Both the position numbers and the translations under genes were made by a program. The notes below the pieces were generated by a model that saw only the letters and a list, made by a program, of their open reading frames with translations, searched no databases and was not told the DNA's origin. Of a stretch of DNA of 64,000 bases, positions 21,257 through 32,642 are shown in pieces. Numbering within the stretch: the stretch's first letter is position 1; every line of letters starts with the position of its first letter. The DNA comes from Clavibacter phaseoli (lineage in GTDB: Bacteria > Actinomycetota > Actinomycetes > Actinomycetales > Microbacteriaceae), in the NCBI RefSeq assembly GCF_021922925.1, contig NZ_CP040786.1, forward strand, positions 124,001 through 188,000, in the 5' to 3' direction.

Positions 21257-22135
21257 ATGATCGAATGGCAGGTGCCCATGCTCGACCCGACCCTGCTCGC
21301 GACCTTCCTCGCCGTCGCCGACACCCGCAGCTTCACGCAGGCGGCGGCGCGGCTCGGGATCAGCCAGCCGACCGTGAGCCAGCAGGTGCGCCGGCTCGAG
21401 CGGGCCGTCGACCGCACGCTCATCGCGCGCGACACCCGGGCCATGCGCCTCACCGACGCGGGCGACGCGATGGCGGGCTTCGCGCGCACGATCCTCGCGG
21501 CGCATCGCGCGGCGGAGAGCTACTTCGGCGGATCCGAGGTGAGCGGCCGCCTGCGCTTCGGCACCGCGGACGACCTGGCCATCACGCAGCTGCCGCGGAT
21601 CCTCCGCCACTTCCGGCAGCTGCACCCGCAGATCGAGCTGGAGCTCACGGTGACGCAGAGCGGCCCGCTGCACCGGCGGCTGCTGGCGGGCCAGCTCGAC
21701 CTGATCCTCACCAAGACCACGGTCGACGAGCAGCCGGACGCGCGCCTCGTGGGCCGCGACCGCATGGTGTGGGTGGGGCTCGAGCGCACGCTCGTGGAGC
21801 CGGGCGCGACGGTGCCGCTCATCGCGTACCGCGCGCCGAGCATCAGCAGGCAGATGGCGATGGACGCGCTCGAGCGGGAGGGCCGCACCTGGCGGATCAC
21901 GTGCAGCACGCGCGACGTGAACGGCGTGCTCGCGGCCGTGCGCGCGGGCATGGGCGTCGCCGTGCTGCCGCAGGCGCTGATCCCGACGGACCTCGTGAAG
22001 GTGACCTCGCGCCTCGGCCTGCCCGAGCTCGACGAGGTGGACTACGTGCTGATGGACAATCCGGCCGGGCCGCGCGCGTCCATCGAGGCGCTGACCTCGG
22101 CGATCATGTCGCGCGGGGTGACGCGCGCGAGCTGA
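21257..22135 (+). CDS. LysR family transcriptional regulator
   Basis: A 292-residue LTTR with an N-terminal winged helix ([20 protein letters not shown], then [14 protein letters not shown] as recognition helix) and a periplasmic-binding-like effector domain ([12 protein letters not shown] onward). The start is uncertain: ATG at 21257, or ATG at 21278, which gives the more usual [11 protein letters not shown]-terminus. It is divergent from the MFS exporter with about 128 bases between them, the classic arrangement for a LysR regulator and its target. Confidence 0.92.
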   Translation: MIEWQVPMLDPTLLATFLAVADTRSFTQAAARLGISQPTVSQQVRRLERAVDRTLIARDTRAMRLTDAGDAMAGFARTILAAHRAAESYFGGSEVSGRLRFGTADDLAITQLPRILRHFRQLHPQIELELTVTQSGPLHRRLLAGQLDLILTKTTVDEQPDARLVGRDRMVWVGLERTLVEPGATVPLIAYRAPSISRQMAMDALEREGRTWRITCSTRDVNGVLAAVRAGMGVAVLPQALIPTDLVKVTSRLGLPELDEVDYVLMDNPAGPRASIEALTSAIMSRGVTRAS

Positions 22136-22184
22136 CCAGCGGGGAGCTGCCGGCGAGCGGTGGGGCTGCCAGCGGACGACGCCG

Positions 22185-22682
22185 CTACCAGCGCGCGACG
22201 GGCGGCAGGCCGTCGTCGGCGAGCCCGGCGTCGCGGACCCGGCCCTTGCGGCCCCGCCCGCGTCCCGGCTGGTGCGGCGGCTCGGGCTTGTCTGGATCCG
22301 CGCCGGGGGTGCCGGGCTGCTCGAGCTGCATAGCGAGCGCGCGGAGCCGGGCGTCCATCTCCGCGTGCGCGGCGGCGGCCTCGGCGATGCGGGCGCGCTC
22401 CTCGTCGACGTCGGCGGGGATCCGCGTGGCCTCGTCGAGCGGCAGCGCGTCGGCCTCCGCCTCGGCGAGGCGGCGGGCGCGGCGGCGCGAGGCGATGATG
22501 CCGAACGCGCCCACGGCGATCTGGAACATGCCGAGCCAGCCGGACGCGTCGTTGACCGGCGCGAGCACGTGCCAGGCGCCGAGCGCGATCCAGCCGATGT
22601 TGACCCACATGGGCCAGGCGAACCCGGATGCGGCGCGCGCGCCCTCCCGGGGCTCGTCCGTGCCGCGTCCCTCGTCGCTCAT
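22185..22682 (-). CDS. Small membrane protein, unknown function
   Basis: A 165-residue protein with two predicted membrane helices (about residues 24-42 and 48-64; [15 protein letters not shown] and [15 protein letters not shown]), then a coiled-coil-prone Ala/Glu/Arg-rich region and a Pro/Gly/Arg-rich C-terminus. No domain is recognised. It ends close to the convergent LysR gene and lies downstream of the amylosucrase-like gene on the same strand. Confidence 0.65.
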   Translation of the reverse strand: MSDEGRGTDEPREGARAASGFAWPMWVNIGWIALGAWHVLAPVNDASGWLGMFQIAVGAFGIIASRRRARRLAEAEADALPLDEATRIPADVDEERARIAEAAAAHAEMDARLRALAMQLEQPGTPGADPDKPEPPHQPGRGRGRKGRVRDAGLADDGLPPVARW

Positions 22683-22722
22683 GCCGTTCCTCCGTGCCGA
22701 CCCGCCAGTGGATGCGAGTCTG

Positions 22723-24366
22723 TCACGGGAGGTCGTGAGCCGCCTGGAGCCAGACGAACGTGCGCGGGCTCAGCACGATGCCCTTCGTGAGGCGGAGGCG
22801 CTCGTCGCGCACGAGGTCGACGGCCTGCTCGGCGAAGCCGCCCAGCGTCTCCGCGGAGACCGTCGCGGGCTCGTCGCCGAGGTTCGCCAGCACCAGGACC
22901 GTCCCGTCATCGTGCGGGCGCTGGTAGCCGAGCACGCGCGGGTCGTTCGCGTCGAAGCCGACGACGCGCGTGCCGCCCAGCGCGGGCGTGGCGCGGCGGA
23001 CGGCGACGAGCCGGCGAATCCCGGCGTGGATGACGCCCGTGCTCGTGGTGCGGTCGTCGCGCTCGCCGTAGCGCTCGAACGGGTAGAGCGGGCGGTTCAC
23101 CCACCTGCTGTCGTCGGCGTGCGCGGGGACGTCGTCGTAGCCGTAGTCGTTCAGCTGGCCGACCTCGTCGCCGAGCACCAGGAGCGGGAGGCCGCCGGTG
23201 CTGAGCGCGATGGAGTGGGCGAGCAGGATCCGCTCGACCGCGCCCGGGTCGTCCTGCTCGAGGCCCGCGAGGGACGCCGTGGTGCCGGCGACGGCGCCGC
23301 CGGCGTGCTCGATGCCGCGCGCGTGGCTGCCGGGGAACCGGCCCACGTGGTACTCGGCGAGGAAGCGGCGGTGCTCGTCGGGGTCGATGCCGAGGGCGCG
23401 CGCGTCGTCGTCGTCGAAGGCCCAGCGGAGGGCGTCATGGCTGCGGACGCGCGCGGTGCGGGCGGATCCGGCGGGCACGTCGCCGCGGCGCTCGAGGGCG
23501 CGGGAGAGGAGGGCGGCGGAGCGGGTGGCGAGCGCCTCCCAGACGAGCGCAGTCAGCGCCGGGTCGTCGGCGAGGCGCACGGCGTCGCCGTCGAGGAGCT
23601 CGACGGCCCCGCGGGGGTCGGCGTCGGCGGCGACGGCCAGCGCGAGCGCGGGGGAGACGCGGCGGCCGAGGGCGGCGATCGCGCGGAGGAGGGCGGGCCG
23701 GTCGGTGTCGTGGGCGCCGAGGACGGCGGACGGGTCGACGCGGACCACGTCGGCCCCGGCGGCGGCGAGGGCGACGGCCTCGCGGACGGTGTCGCGGATC
23801 CGGTCGGCGAGGGGCGCGTCGGCGTCGGCGGGGGAGAGGTCGACCGCGAGCGTGAGGCCGGCGGCGTGCAGCGCGTCGGCGAGGTCGCCGAGGTCGGCGG
23901 CGGATCCCAGGCCGGCGCGCACGCGCACGCCCGGCGCCAGGAGCGCGTCGGCGTCCGCGTCGGCGTCCGCGCGCTCGGCGACGGGGGTGATCTGGAGGTG
24001 GGTGAGCCCGAGGTCGCGGAGGGCGGGGATCCGCTCGGCGAGGCCCCGGAGGTCGTCGGCGTAGCGGTCGACGTAGCAGACGCCGCCCGTGCGGAGGTCG
24101 AGGTCGAGGTCGGCGGGGGAGCCGGCGGACGGGACGCGGCGGGCGCGCACGTCGCGGAGGTCGGCGGCCAGCGCGTCGGCGAGGGCGTCGGCGTCGTCGC
24201 CCATGAGCGGGCGGAGGTCGGCGGCGAGGGCGTCGCGGTCGAGCGGGGGCGCGACGGGCGCGTCCACGGGGGCGCGGTCGTCGTCGACGGTCGGCTCGTC
24301 GGCGCGCGCCTCGTCGCGGTCGTGTCCGCCTGCCGCGGGATCGGTCGTGAGCGCTGCGCTCCCCAT
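22723..24366 (-). CDS. Degenerate amylosucrase-like GH13 protein
   Basis: A 547-residue homologue of amylosucrase (GH13_4), which makes alpha-glucan from sucrose. Family blocks are clear: [46 protein letters not shown] and [11 protein letters not shown]. The active site is eroded. The nucleophile Asp is kept (D211 in VVRVDPS) and so is the SHD motif (309-311), but the acid/base Glu position reads Ala246 and the conserved NH after the third strand reads AD (180-181). About 70 residues of domain B between residues 181 and 211 are missing. The N-terminal third is Ala/Asp/Arg-rich. It is probably not a glycosidase or transglucosidase; a binding or structural role, or ongoing decay, is possible. 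The reading frame itself is intact. Confidence 0.82.
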   Translation of the reverse strand: MGSAALTTDPAAGGHDRDEARADEPTVDDDRAPVDAPVAPPLDRDALAADLRPLMGDDADALADALAADLRDVRARRVPSAGSPADLDLDLRTGGVCYVDRYADDLRGLAERIPALRDLGLTHLQITPVAERADADADADALLAPGVRVRAGLGSAADLGDLADALHAAGLTLAVDLSPADADAPLADRIRDTVREAVALAAAGADVVRVDPSAVLGAHDTDRPALLRAIAALGRRVSPALALAVAADADPRGAVELLDGDAVRLADDPALTALVWEALATRSAALLSRALERRGDVPAGSARTARVRSHDALRWAFDDDDARALGIDPDEHRRFLAEYHVGRFPGSHARGIEHAGGAVAGTTASLAGLEQDDPGAVERILLAHSIALSTGGLPLLVLGDEVGQLNDYGYDDVPAHADDSRWVNRPLYPFERYGERDDRTTSTGVIHAGIRRLVAVRRATPALGGTRVVGFDANDPRVLGYQRPHDDGTVLVLANLGDEPATVSAETLGGFAEQAVDLVRDERLRLTKGIVLSPRTFVWLQAAHDLP

Positions 24367-24684
24367 GCTCGGTCCTTCCTCCGCATCCGGCGGGCACCGT
24401 CGCCCGACTCCCTGATCCTACGGGCGGGCGGGGCCCGTGACCCCCGGAATCGTTCGTGCCCATCGCATCCGATCGCCCGGCGGCCAGCCGGAGAACGACC
24501 TGCGGGCGGCCGGCGGCCCTGCGCGCGCGGACGCGCGCCTCGCGTGCGCGCGCCCGCCCGGGTAGGATCGGACCCGTCGCGACTGGCGTTCGGATGGGTC
24601 ACCATCGGGGAGCGACTCACACGGTTGGTGGCCGTACGCCTGGGCCACGACGCATCCATTCGTCCACCGTGCTCAAGGAGTCCC
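24367..24684 (+). other. Intergenic region before glyA
   Basis: This 318-base spacer lies between the divergent amylosucrase-like gene and glyA. Its 3' half carries the ZTP riboswitch; in the first 200 bases I see no gene. Confidence 0.6.
24572..24650 (+). promoter_or_regulatory. ZTP (pfl) riboswitch controlling glyA-folD
   Basis: The segment has the conserved blocks of the pfl/ZTP riboswitch in order and spacing: GACTGGCG (24581-24588), CACCATCGGGGAGCG (24600-24614) and, after a linker, GCCGTACGCCTGGGC (24631-24645). The last pairs in the pseudoknot that holds ZMP/ZTP. It ends about 35 bases before the glyA start, so control of translation initiation is plausible. ZTP accumulates when 10-formyl-THF is short; glyA and folD, just downstream, restore one-carbon units. 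Confidence 0.88.
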
Positions 24685-25962
24685 ATGCCCGTCGACCAGT
24701 CCTTCAACGCCCCCCTCTCCGAGGTCGACCCGGAGATCGCGGCGGTCCTCGAGCAGGAGCTCGGCCGTCAGCGCGGCACCCTCGAGATGATCGCCAGCGA
24801 GAACTTCGTGCCGCGCGCGGTGCTGCAGTCCCAGGGATCCGTGCTCACCAACAAGTACGCGGAGGGCTACCCGGGCCGCCGCTACTACGGCGGCTGCGAG
24901 TTCGTCGACGTCGCCGAGCAGCTCGCCATCGACCGCGCGAAGAGCCTCTTCGGCGCCGAGTTCGCCAACGTCCAGCCGCACTCGGGCGCCACCGCGAACG
25001 CCGCCGTCCTCGCCGCCATCGCGCAGCCGGGCGACACGATCCTCGGCCTCGAGCTCGCGCACGGCGGCCACCTCACGCACGGCATGAAGCTCAACTTCTC
25101 CGGGAAGCTCTACGACGCGGCCGCGTACGGCGTGGATCCCGACACCTTCCTCATCGACATGGACGTCGTGCGCGAGAAGGCGCTCGAGCACCGCCCGCAG
25201 GTCATCATCGCCGGCTGGTCGGCGTACCCCCGCCACCTCGACTTCGCCGCGTTCCGCGCGATCGCCGACGAGGTCGGCGCCAAGCTCTGGGTCGACATGG
25301 CGCACTTCGCGGGCCTCGTCGCCGCGGGCGTCCACCCCTCGCCGATCCCGTACGCGGACGTCGTCTCCTCCACCGTGCACAAGACCCTCGCGGGTCCCCG
25401 GTCCGGCGTGATCCTCAGCCGCGACACCGCGCTCGCCAAGAAGCTCAACTCGGCCGTGTTCCCGGGCCAGCAGGGCGGCCCGCTCATGCACGTCATCGCG
25501 GCCAAGGCCACGGCGTTCAAGATCGCGGCCACCGAGGAGTTCGCGGACCGCCAGCGCCGCACCATCCAGGGCGCGCAGATCCTCGCCGAGCGCCTCACGG
25601 CGACCGACTCCACCGAGGCCGGCGTCTCGGTCCTCACGGGCGGCACCGACGTGCACCTCGTCCTCGCCGACCTCCGCCACTCCGAGATCGACGGCAAGCA
25701 GGCGGAGGACGCGCTGCACGAGGTCGGCATCACGGTCAACCGCAACTCGGTGCCGTTCGACCCGCGCCCGCCGATGGTCACGTCCGGCGTCCGCATCGGC
25801 ACGTCCGCGCTCGCGACCCGCGGCTTCGGCGAGGCCGAGTTCACCGAGGTGGCGGACATCATCGCCGAGACCCTCAAGCCCGGCAGCGACCTCGCCGCCC
25901 TGCGTGCGCGCGTGCTGACGCTCACCGACGGCTTCCCGCTCTACGAGGGCCTCATCCAGTGA
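24685..25962 (+). CDS. glyA: Serine hydroxymethyltransferase
   Basis: A PLP enzyme that interconverts serine and glycine while charging THF to 5,10-methylene-THF. The 425-residue protein has the family signatures [13 protein letters not shown] near the N-terminus, [14 protein letters not shown], and the PLP-lysine region [16 protein letters not shown]. The ATG at 24685 follows AAGGAG. It is the first gene after the ZTP riboswitch and its stop overlaps the folD start (GTGA), so both are one translationally coupled folate unit. Confidence 0.98.
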   Translation: MPVDQSFNAPLSEVDPEIAAVLEQELGRQRGTLEMIASENFVPRAVLQSQGSVLTNKYAEGYPGRRYYGGCEFVDVAEQLAIDRAKSLFGAEFANVQPHSGATANAAVLAAIAQPGDTILGLELAHGGHLTHGMKLNFSGKLYDAAAYGVDPDTFLIDMDVVREKALEHRPQVIIAGWSAYPRHLDFAAFRAIADEVGAKLWVDMAHFAGLVAAGVHPSPIPYADVVSSTVHKTLAGPRSGVILSRDTALAKKLNSAVFPGQQGGPLMHVIAAKATAFKIAATEEFADRQRRTIQGAQILAERLTATDSTEAGVSVLTGGTDVHLVLADLRHSEIDGKQAEDALHEVGITVNRNSVPFDPRPPMVTSGVRIGTSALATRGFGEAEFTEVADIIAETLKPGSDLAALRARVLTLTDGFPLYEGLIQ

Positions 25963-26861
25963 CGGCGGTCGTGCTCGACGGCGTCGCCACCGCGTCGGCC
26001 GTCAAGTCGGAGCTCGCCGTGCGGATCCGCGCCCTCCGCGAGCAGGGCCTCGTGCCCGGGCTCGGCACGCTCCTCGTGGGCGACGACCCGGGATCGCGCT
26101 CCTACGTCGCCGGCAAGCACCGCGACTGCGCCGAGGTGGGCATCGAGTCCATCCGCGTCGACCTGCCGGCCGACGCCACCGAGGCGGACGTGCGCCAGGC
26201 CATCGAGCGGCTCAACTCGGATCCGGCCGTCACGGGCTACATCGTGCAGCTGCCGCTCCCGGCGGGCATCGACGAGAACGCGATGCTCGAGCTCATCGAC
26301 CCGTCGAAGGACGCGGACGGCCTCCACCCGACCAACCTCGGGCGCCTCGTGCTCGGCGTGCAGGGCGAGCTGACCTCGCCGCTGCCGTGCACGCCCGCGG
26401 GCATCGTCGAGATGCTCCAGCGCTACGACGTGCCGATCGCCGGCCAGCACGTGGTGGTCGTCGGCCGCGGCCTCACGGTGGGGCGGCCGCTCGGCCTGCT
26501 GCTCACGCGCAAGGGCCTCGACGCGACCGTCACGCTCACGCACTCCCGCACGCGCGACCTCGAGCAGGAGGTCCGCCGGGCGGACATCGTGGTCGCGGCC
26601 GTCGGCGTCGCGCACCTCATCCAGCCGGAGTGGGTGAAGCCGGGTGCCGCGGTGCTCGACGTGGGGATCACGCGCGTCGTGGATCCCGAGACCGGCAAGG
26701 CGCGCCTCACGGGCGACGTCGACCCGGCCGTCGCCGAGGTCGCCGGCCACCTGTCGCCGAACCCGCGGGGCGTGGGGCCCATGACCCGGGCGATGCTCCT
26801 GGTGAACGTGGTGCTGGCCGCCGAGCGCGACGCGCGCCTGGCCGAGGAGCTCCGCGGCTGA
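25959..26861 (+). CDS. folD: Bifunctional methylene-THF dehydrogenase/cyclohydrolase
   Basis: It oxidises 5,10-methylene-THF to methenyl-THF (NADP+) and hydrolyses it to 10-formyl-THF. The 300-residue protein shows the conserved Lys in [10 protein letters not shown], the QLPLP block ([11 protein letters not shown]), the DGLHP sequence and the Rossmann-like [15 protein letters not shown]. The start is GTG overlapping the glyA stop. It completes the one-carbon output of the riboswitch-controlled operon and ends at a strong bidirectional hairpin. Confidence 0.97.
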   Translation: MTAVVLDGVATASAVKSELAVRIRALREQGLVPGLGTLLVGDDPGSRSYVAGKHRDCAEVGIESIRVDLPADATEADVRQAIERLNSDPAVTGYIVQLPLPAGIDENAMLELIDPSKDADGLHPTNLGRLVLGVQGELTSPLPCTPAGIVEMLQRYDVPIAGQHVVVVGRGLTVGRPLGLLLTRKGLDATVTLTHSRTRDLEQEVRRADIVVAAVGVAHLIQPEWVKPGAAVLDVGITRVVDPETGKARLTGDVDPAVAEVAGHLSPNPRGVGPMTRAMLLVNVVLAAERDARLAEELRG

Positions 26862-26889
26862 CGGCGCTCGCCGCGGTCGCGCGGCGGTG

Positions 26890-26932
26890 ACGCGAGGAGG
26901 GGGCGGCCGGTCAGGCCGTCCCCTCCTCGCGT
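26890..26932. terminator. Bidirectional terminator between folD and the gamma-CA-like gene
   Basis: Arms of 19 bp (one G-T wobble) at 26890-26908 and 26914-26932 with a five-base loop. The right arm covers the last codons of the convergent gene, so the terminator is partly coding. Confidence 0.8.
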
Positions 26933-27516
26933 CCGGGGTCCATCGCGGTGGTGCGCTCGGCGCCCAGGAGGACGGCCGGGGTCGGGACCGCCCCCGCGTG
27001 CAGCCGAGCATTCTCGACGTAGCGCTCGGCGTTCGCCCGGAGCCCCGCGACCTCCTCGTCCGTGAGCTCGCGCCGCACCTTGCCGGGCACGCCCGCGACG
27101 AGCGAGCGCGGCGGGATCACCTGCCCCTCGAGCACGACCGTGCCGCCCGCGAGCAGCGACTCCCGGCCGACGACCGCGCCGTTCATCACGGTGGCGGACA
27201 TGCCGACGATGCAGTCGTCCTCGATCGTGCAGCCGTGCAGCACCGCGTTGTGGCCGACGCTCACGCCCGTGCCGACCGCGAGCGGGAAGCCCGCGTCGAC
27301 GTGGCAGCTCACGTTGTCCTGCAGGTTGGAGCCCGCGCCGATCCGGATGTCCGCGGCCTCCGCGCGCAGCACGGCGTTGAACCACACGCTGGATCCGGCC
27401 CCGAGCGTCACGCGCCCGACGACGCGCGCGCCCGCGGCCACGAGGGCGTCGGGCTCGATGCCGGGCGCGGGCGATCCGGGGAGCGCGCGGACGGTGGCCT
27501 GGGGATCGACGGTCAT
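26911..27516 (-). CDS. Gamma-carbonic anhydrase family / left-handed beta-helix protein
   Basis: A 201-residue hexapeptide-repeat protein (repeats from about residue 27 to 140) forming a trimeric left-handed beta helix. Metal-ligand type histidines are present (SCHVDAG, GVSVGHNAVLHGC), as in the PaaY/YrdA/CaiE group of gamma carbonic anhydrases. A C-terminal helix (LTDEEVAGLRANAERYVENA) follows. Whether it hydrates CO2 or acts on CoA thioesters is open. It may be co-transcribed with the GNAT gene upstream, 22 bases away. Confidence 0.87.
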   Translation of the reverse strand: MTVDPQATVRALPGSPAPGIEPDALVAAGARVVGRVTLGAGSSVWFNAVLRAEAADIRIGAGSNLQDNVSCHVDAGFPLAVGTGVSVGHNAVLHGCTIEDDCIVGMSATVMNGAVVGRESLLAGGTVVLEGQVIPPRSLVAGVPGKVRRELTDEEVAGLRANAERYVENARLHAGAVPTPAVLLGAERTTAMDPGREEGTA

Positions 27517-27538
27517 GCCGCCAGGGTAGGCCGCGGGG

Positions 27539-28456
27539 TCAGGCGCGCGGGCGCATCCGGGCGCCCCGGTCCATGGGCGCGAAGCCGGCGGCGACGTACG
27601 CGTCCCACGGCGCCCGGTAGTACGGGAGCGGCGACGCGTTGATGAGGACGTCGTGCCCGCCGAGCTCGCCGACCCGGCGGCAGACGTCGAGCGCGAGGGT
27701 CTGCGCGAGGCCCCGGCGGCGGTGCGCGGGCACGATGCCGAGCGGCTCGAGCTCCGCCCAGCCGTTGACCTCGTCGAGCCAGGCCGTGCAGGTGCCGGCG
27801 AGCGATCCGTCGGGCGCCTCGACGACGAGGTCGAGGTCGCGCCGGTACATGGCGGCGGCGCGCATGGCCGCGTAGCCGTCGGCGTCGAAGCGGCTCTCGG
27901 CGTCGGGGTCGATGCCGTCGCCGGATCCGTCGGTGAAGGGGAGGTCGACCGGGCGCCAGGCGACGCGGTGCGCCTCGACGCGGGCCTGCTCCTCGCCGTC
28001 CTCGACCGGGCGGATGCGGTAGCCCGCGGGCGGCCGGGCGCCGGTGTCCCGGGCGGCGTGGCGGAGGCCGGCGAGCGGGATCGCCTCGTCGACGAAGCCG
28101 CGGGCCGTGAGGATCCCGCGCAGGCGGTCCTGCCCGCGGTGCACGGCCACGCTCACGGACGCGTCCCCGGCCGCGTCGAGCAGCCATGCGGCCAGGAGGT
28201 CGGTGGTGCCGTCGTCGCCGGGCGCGCACTCGACGCGCGCGTCGTCCGTCGACGAGCCGGCCCAGCCGATCACCGCGCCCGCGCCGTCGCGGACCACGGC
28301 GATCCGCCCCGGCAGCTGCCCGGTCGCGGCCTCCCACGCGAAGCCGCCCGGGTGGGTCGACGCGGGGAACCACGCCGACAGCGCGCGGGGGATGTCGCGC
28401 ACGGCGTCGGCCGGGTCGCCGGTGATCTCGATCAGGCCCGCGGCCGCTCGTGTCAT
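27539..28456 (-). CDS. GNAT family N-acetyltransferase (tandem-domain)
   Basis: A 305-residue protein whose C-terminal domain (about 145-300) is a clear GNAT fold: AELEPLGIVPAHRRRGLAQ is the acetyl-CoA pyrophosphate loop, followed by YVAAGFAPMDRG. The N-terminal half (IAVVRDGAGAVIGWAGSS, then LRGILTARGFVDEAI) looks like a second, degenerate GNAT domain, as in mycothiol-synthase-like double-domain proteins. The substrate is unknown. Translation starts at ATG 28456, and galK lies 40 bases further upstream on the same strand. Confidence 0.85.
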   Translation of the reverse strand: MTRAAAGLIEITGDPADAVRDIPRALSAWFPASTHPGGFAWEAATGQLPGRIAVVRDGAGAVIGWAGSSTDDARVECAPGDDGTTDLLAAWLLDAAGDASVSVAVHRGQDRLRGILTARGFVDEAIPLAGLRHAARDTGARPPAGYRIRPVEDGEEQARVEAHRVAWRPVDLPFTDGSGDGIDPDAESRFDADGYAAMRAAAMYRRDLDLVVEAPDGSLAGTCTAWLDEVNGWAELEPLGIVPAHRRRGLAQTLALDVCRRVGELGGHDVLINASPLPYYRAPWDAYVAAGFAPMDRGARMRPRA

Positions 28457-28496
28457 GCCGCCGAGCCTAGGGGGCGCCGCCGGAGCGGCACCCGCC

Positions 28497-29653
<1,157 letters not shown>

Positions 29654-29657
<4 letters not shown>

Positions 29658-30796
29658 GCGTCCTCCACTGCCTTCCGGATCATCTCGGCCGCCTTCTCCG
29701 GCGGCACGTCGCCGATCCAGGCGCCCATGGCCGCCTCGGATCCGGCCAGGAACTTGAGCTTGTCGGCCGCGCGGCGCGGCGACGTGATCTGCAGCATCAG
29801 CCGGATCTCGTCGCGGAGCGCGTCGACGGGCGCCTGGTGCCAGGCGGCGATGTACGGCGTCGGGGTGTCGTACAGCCGGTCCATCCCCTGCAGGAGCCGC
29901 AGGTACATCGTCGCGAGCTCGTCGCGCTCGGCCTCGGTCGTCTCCGCGAGGTCGGGCACGTGGCGGTGGGGGAGCAGGTGGATCTCCACGGGCCAGCGGG
30001 CCGCGAACGGCACGAACGCCGTGAAGTGCTCGCCGCGGAGCACGACGCGCTCGGACGCCTGCTCGGTCTCGAGGATCCGCTGGAACAGGCCCGGCCCGAA
30101 CCGCTCGATCGAGTCGACGAGCCGGCGCGTGCGCGGCGTGACGTAGGGGTACGAGTAGATCTGCCCGTGCGGGTGGTGCAGCGTCACGCCGATGGCCTCG
30201 CCGCGGTTCTCGAACGGGAACACCTGGCGGATCCCGGGCATCGCCGAGAGGGCGCGCGTGCGCTCGGCCCACGCCTCCACCACGGTGCGGGCCCGCGACG
30301 GCGTGAGGCCGCTGAACGAGCCGGTGTGCGCGGGGCTGAAGCAGACGACCTCGCAGCGGCCGACCGAGGTGCGGGTGCGCTCCAGGCCGATGGCGGTGAG
30401 GTCGTCGTCGTCGACGGGCGCGTCGACGCCCGCGGTGTCCGCGAGCGCGGGTCCGAAGGACGGCGACTTGTTCTCGAAGACCGCGACGTCGTACATGCTC
30501 GGGATCTCGGACGGGTTGGTCGGGCTCGCGGGGGCGAGGGGATCCAGCTCCGCGGGCGGCAGGAACGCGCGGTTCTGGCGCGCGGCGGCGATGGAGACCC
30601 ACTCGCCCGTGAGCACGTCCTGCCGCATCGTCGCGGTGGGCGGGCGGGGCGCGGCGGGCCGGGCGTCGGTGGCGCGCTCGGGCGGGAGGGTCGTGTCGGC
30701 GTCGTCGAAGTAGACGAGCTCGCGGCCGTCGGACAGCAGCGTGCGGCGCTGCGTGATCCCGGACGGCGACATCGTGACGGTCTGGTCGGCATGCAT
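29654..30796 (-). CDS. galT: Galactose-1-phosphate uridylyltransferase
   Basis: It swaps UMP between UDP-glucose and galactose-1-phosphate. The 380-residue protein has the catalytic HPHGQIY block (nucleophilic His in the HPH triad), the CEVVCFSPAH segment and FPFENRGEAIGVTLHHPHG. The first 50 residues before MRQDVLTGEW are typical of the actinobacterial form. It heads the galT-galK unit and diverges from the DeoR regulator, with 93 bases of shared promoter region. Confidence 0.96.
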
Positions 30797-30889
30797 GATG
30801 CCTCGATCCTACGGGCTCGCGGGGGTCGGATCTGCGTCCGCGAAAGGCCCGGCTTGCGTTCCGGCAACCGCGTGCGGGAGGCTCGCGGC
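30797..30889. promoter_or_regulatory. Divergent promoter region of galT-galK and deoR-galM
   Basis: A 93-base spacer between two divergent start codons, so it must contain both promoters and probably the operator of the DeoR-type regulator. I could not identify a convincing operator; GCGTTCCGGCAACCGC is the most repeat-like stretch. Confidence 0.4.
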
Positions 30890-31711
30890 ATGGCCGACGA
30901 CTCCGCCCCCGTCCCCGCGGCGACCCGCCGGTCGCGCATCCTCGAGCGGCTCGGCGAGCGCGGCTTCGCGACCGTCGCCGAGCTCGCCGCCGACGCGGGC
31001 GTCTCCGCCGTCACGATCCGCGCCGACCTCGACGCGCTCGCCGACTCGGCCGCCGTCCAGCGCGTGCACGGCGGCGCGGTCCTCCGCTCCGGCCTCGGCG
31101 CGCGCGAGCAGAGCCTCGAGGTGACGCTCGAGTCCGCCGCCGACGCGAAGCGCGCCATCGGGCGTGCCGCCGCCGACCTCGTGGAGAGCGGGCAGAGCGT
31201 GCTGCTCGACGTCGGCAGCACGACGCTGCAGGTGGCCCGCGCGCTCGTGGCGCGCGATGACCTCGTCGACGTCACCGTGATCACGAACGGCCTCACGCTC
31301 GCGCTGGAGCTCGAGCGGGCCATGCCGCGCTTCACCGTGGTCGTGACGGGCGGCACGCTCCGGGCGCTGCAGCACAGCCTCGTGGATCCGCTCGCCACCG
31401 TCGTGCTCGACCGCCTCCACCCCGACATCGCGTTCATCGGCTGCAACGGGATCGACGTCGACCGCGGCGTCACCAACGTCAACCTGCCGGAGGCCGAGGT
31501 GAAGCGGCGGATGGTCGCAGCGAGCGCCCGCACGGTGGTCGTCGCGGACGGCGCCAAGCTCGGCCGCACGCACCTCGGATCCGTCGCGCCGCTCGACCGC
31601 GTCGACACGCTGCTCACGGATGCCGACGCGGACCCGCACGAGGTCGGCCGGCTGCGCGACGCGGGCCTGCGCGTCGTCGCGGCGGGGTCGTCCGATGCGC
31701 CGCGGCCGTAA
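30890..31711 (+). CDS. DeoR/GlpR family regulator of galactose genes
   Basis: A 273-residue regulator with an N-terminal DeoR helix-turn-helix (RRSRILERLGERGFATVAEL, then VSAVTIRADLDALA) and a DeoR C-terminal sensor domain with the phosphate-sugar loop DVGSTTLQVARAL and the block DIAFIGCNGIDVDRGVTN. It is followed by galM and divergent from galT-galK, so it very likely represses the galactose genes until a sugar phosphate binds; that role is inferred from context. Confidence 0.88.
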   Translation: MADDSAPVPAATRRSRILERLGERGFATVAELAADAGVSAVTIRADLDALADSAAVQRVHGGAVLRSGLGAREQSLEVTLESAADAKRAIGRAAADLVESGQSVLLDVGSTTLQVARALVARDDLVDVTVITNGLTLALELERAMPRFTVVVTGGTLRALQHSLVDPLATVVLDRLHPDIAFIGCNGIDVDRGVTNVNLPEAEVKRRMVAASARTVVVADGAKLGRTHLGSVAPLDRVDTLLTDADADPHEVGRLRDAGLRVVAAGSSDAPRP

Positions 31712-31721
31712 CGTGGATCCC

Positions 31722-32642
31722 ATGAGACCCGTCACCGGAGAGCAGCACCACCTCGTCCACGCCGGCCCGTCGGGCGAGCTGCGCGCCACCGTCGTGCAGC
31801 TCGCCGCCGCGATCCGCGGCCTGACCCTCGACGGCGTCGACCTCGTCGAGCCCTACGGCGATGACGTCGTCGCTCCCATGGGCGCCGGCATGGTCCTCGT
31901 GCCGTGGCCGAACCGGATCCGCGGCGCCCGCTACGAGCTCGACGGCAAGGCCCAGGCGCTCGACGTCTCGGAGCCGTCGCTCGGCAACGCGTCCCACGGC
32001 CTGCTCCGGAACACCGGCTACGCGGCGTCCGACCAGGCCGACGACCGCGTGACCCTCTCCGCCACCGTCTTCCCGCAGCACGGCTACCCGTTCCTCCTCG
32101 ACACCTCCGTCACCTACCGGCTCACCGACGACGGCCTCGTCGTCACGCACCGGATCCGCAACGACTCGACCGCGGCCGCCCCGGTCGCGGTCGGCGCGCA
32201 CCCCTACCTCGCGATCGGCGGCGTCCCCTCCTCCGAGCTCACGCTCACCGTGCGCGCCGACACCTGGTCCGAGGTCGACGACGCGCTGATCCCCGTCGCC
32301 GACCACCCGGTGGACGGCGCCGACGAGGACCTCCGCCAGGGCCGCGTCGTCGGCGGGCTGGACCTCAACACCGGCTACGGCGACGTGCACGTGGATGGCG
32401 GCACGAGCCGCCACGGCCTCACCGCGCCCGACGGCCGCGGCGTCGAGCTCTGGGCCGACGCGTCCTTCGGCTTCCTGCAGGTCTACACGCCGCGGGAGTT
32501 CCCGACCCACGGGCGCCAGGCCGTCGCCATCGAGCCGATGACGGCGCCGGCGGACGCCTTCAACTCCGGCGTCGGCGTGCGCCGCCTCGCGCCCGGCGAG
32601 GAGTGGACGCTCAGCTGGGGGATCCGCGCGACGGGCTTCTAG
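31722..32642 (+). CDS. galM: Aldose 1-epimerase (mutarotase)
   Basis: It interconverts alpha and beta anomers of galactose or glucose ahead of galactokinase. The 306-residue beta-sandwich protein has VLVPWPNRIRGARYE, the catalytic-His region NASHGLLRNTGY, GAHPYLAIG and the catalytic-Glu region VAIEPMTAPADAFN. It follows the DeoR gene by 10 bases. The 3' end abuts the convergent small gene (four-base overlap of the stop codons). Confidence 0.93.
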   Translation: MRPVTGEQHHLVHAGPSGELRATVVQLAAAIRGLTLDGVDLVEPYGDDVVAPMGAGMVLVPWPNRIRGARYELDGKAQALDVSEPSLGNASHGLLRNTGYAASDQADDRVTLSATVFPQHGYPFLLDTSVTYRLTDDGLVVTHRIRNDSTAAAPVAVGAHPYLAIGGVPSSELTLTVRADTWSEVDDALIPVADHPVDGADEDLRQGRVVGGLDLNTGYGDVHVDGGTSRHGLTAPDGRGVELWADASFGFLQVYTPREFPTHGRQAVAIEPMTAPADAFNSGVGVRRLAPGEEWTLSWGIRATGF

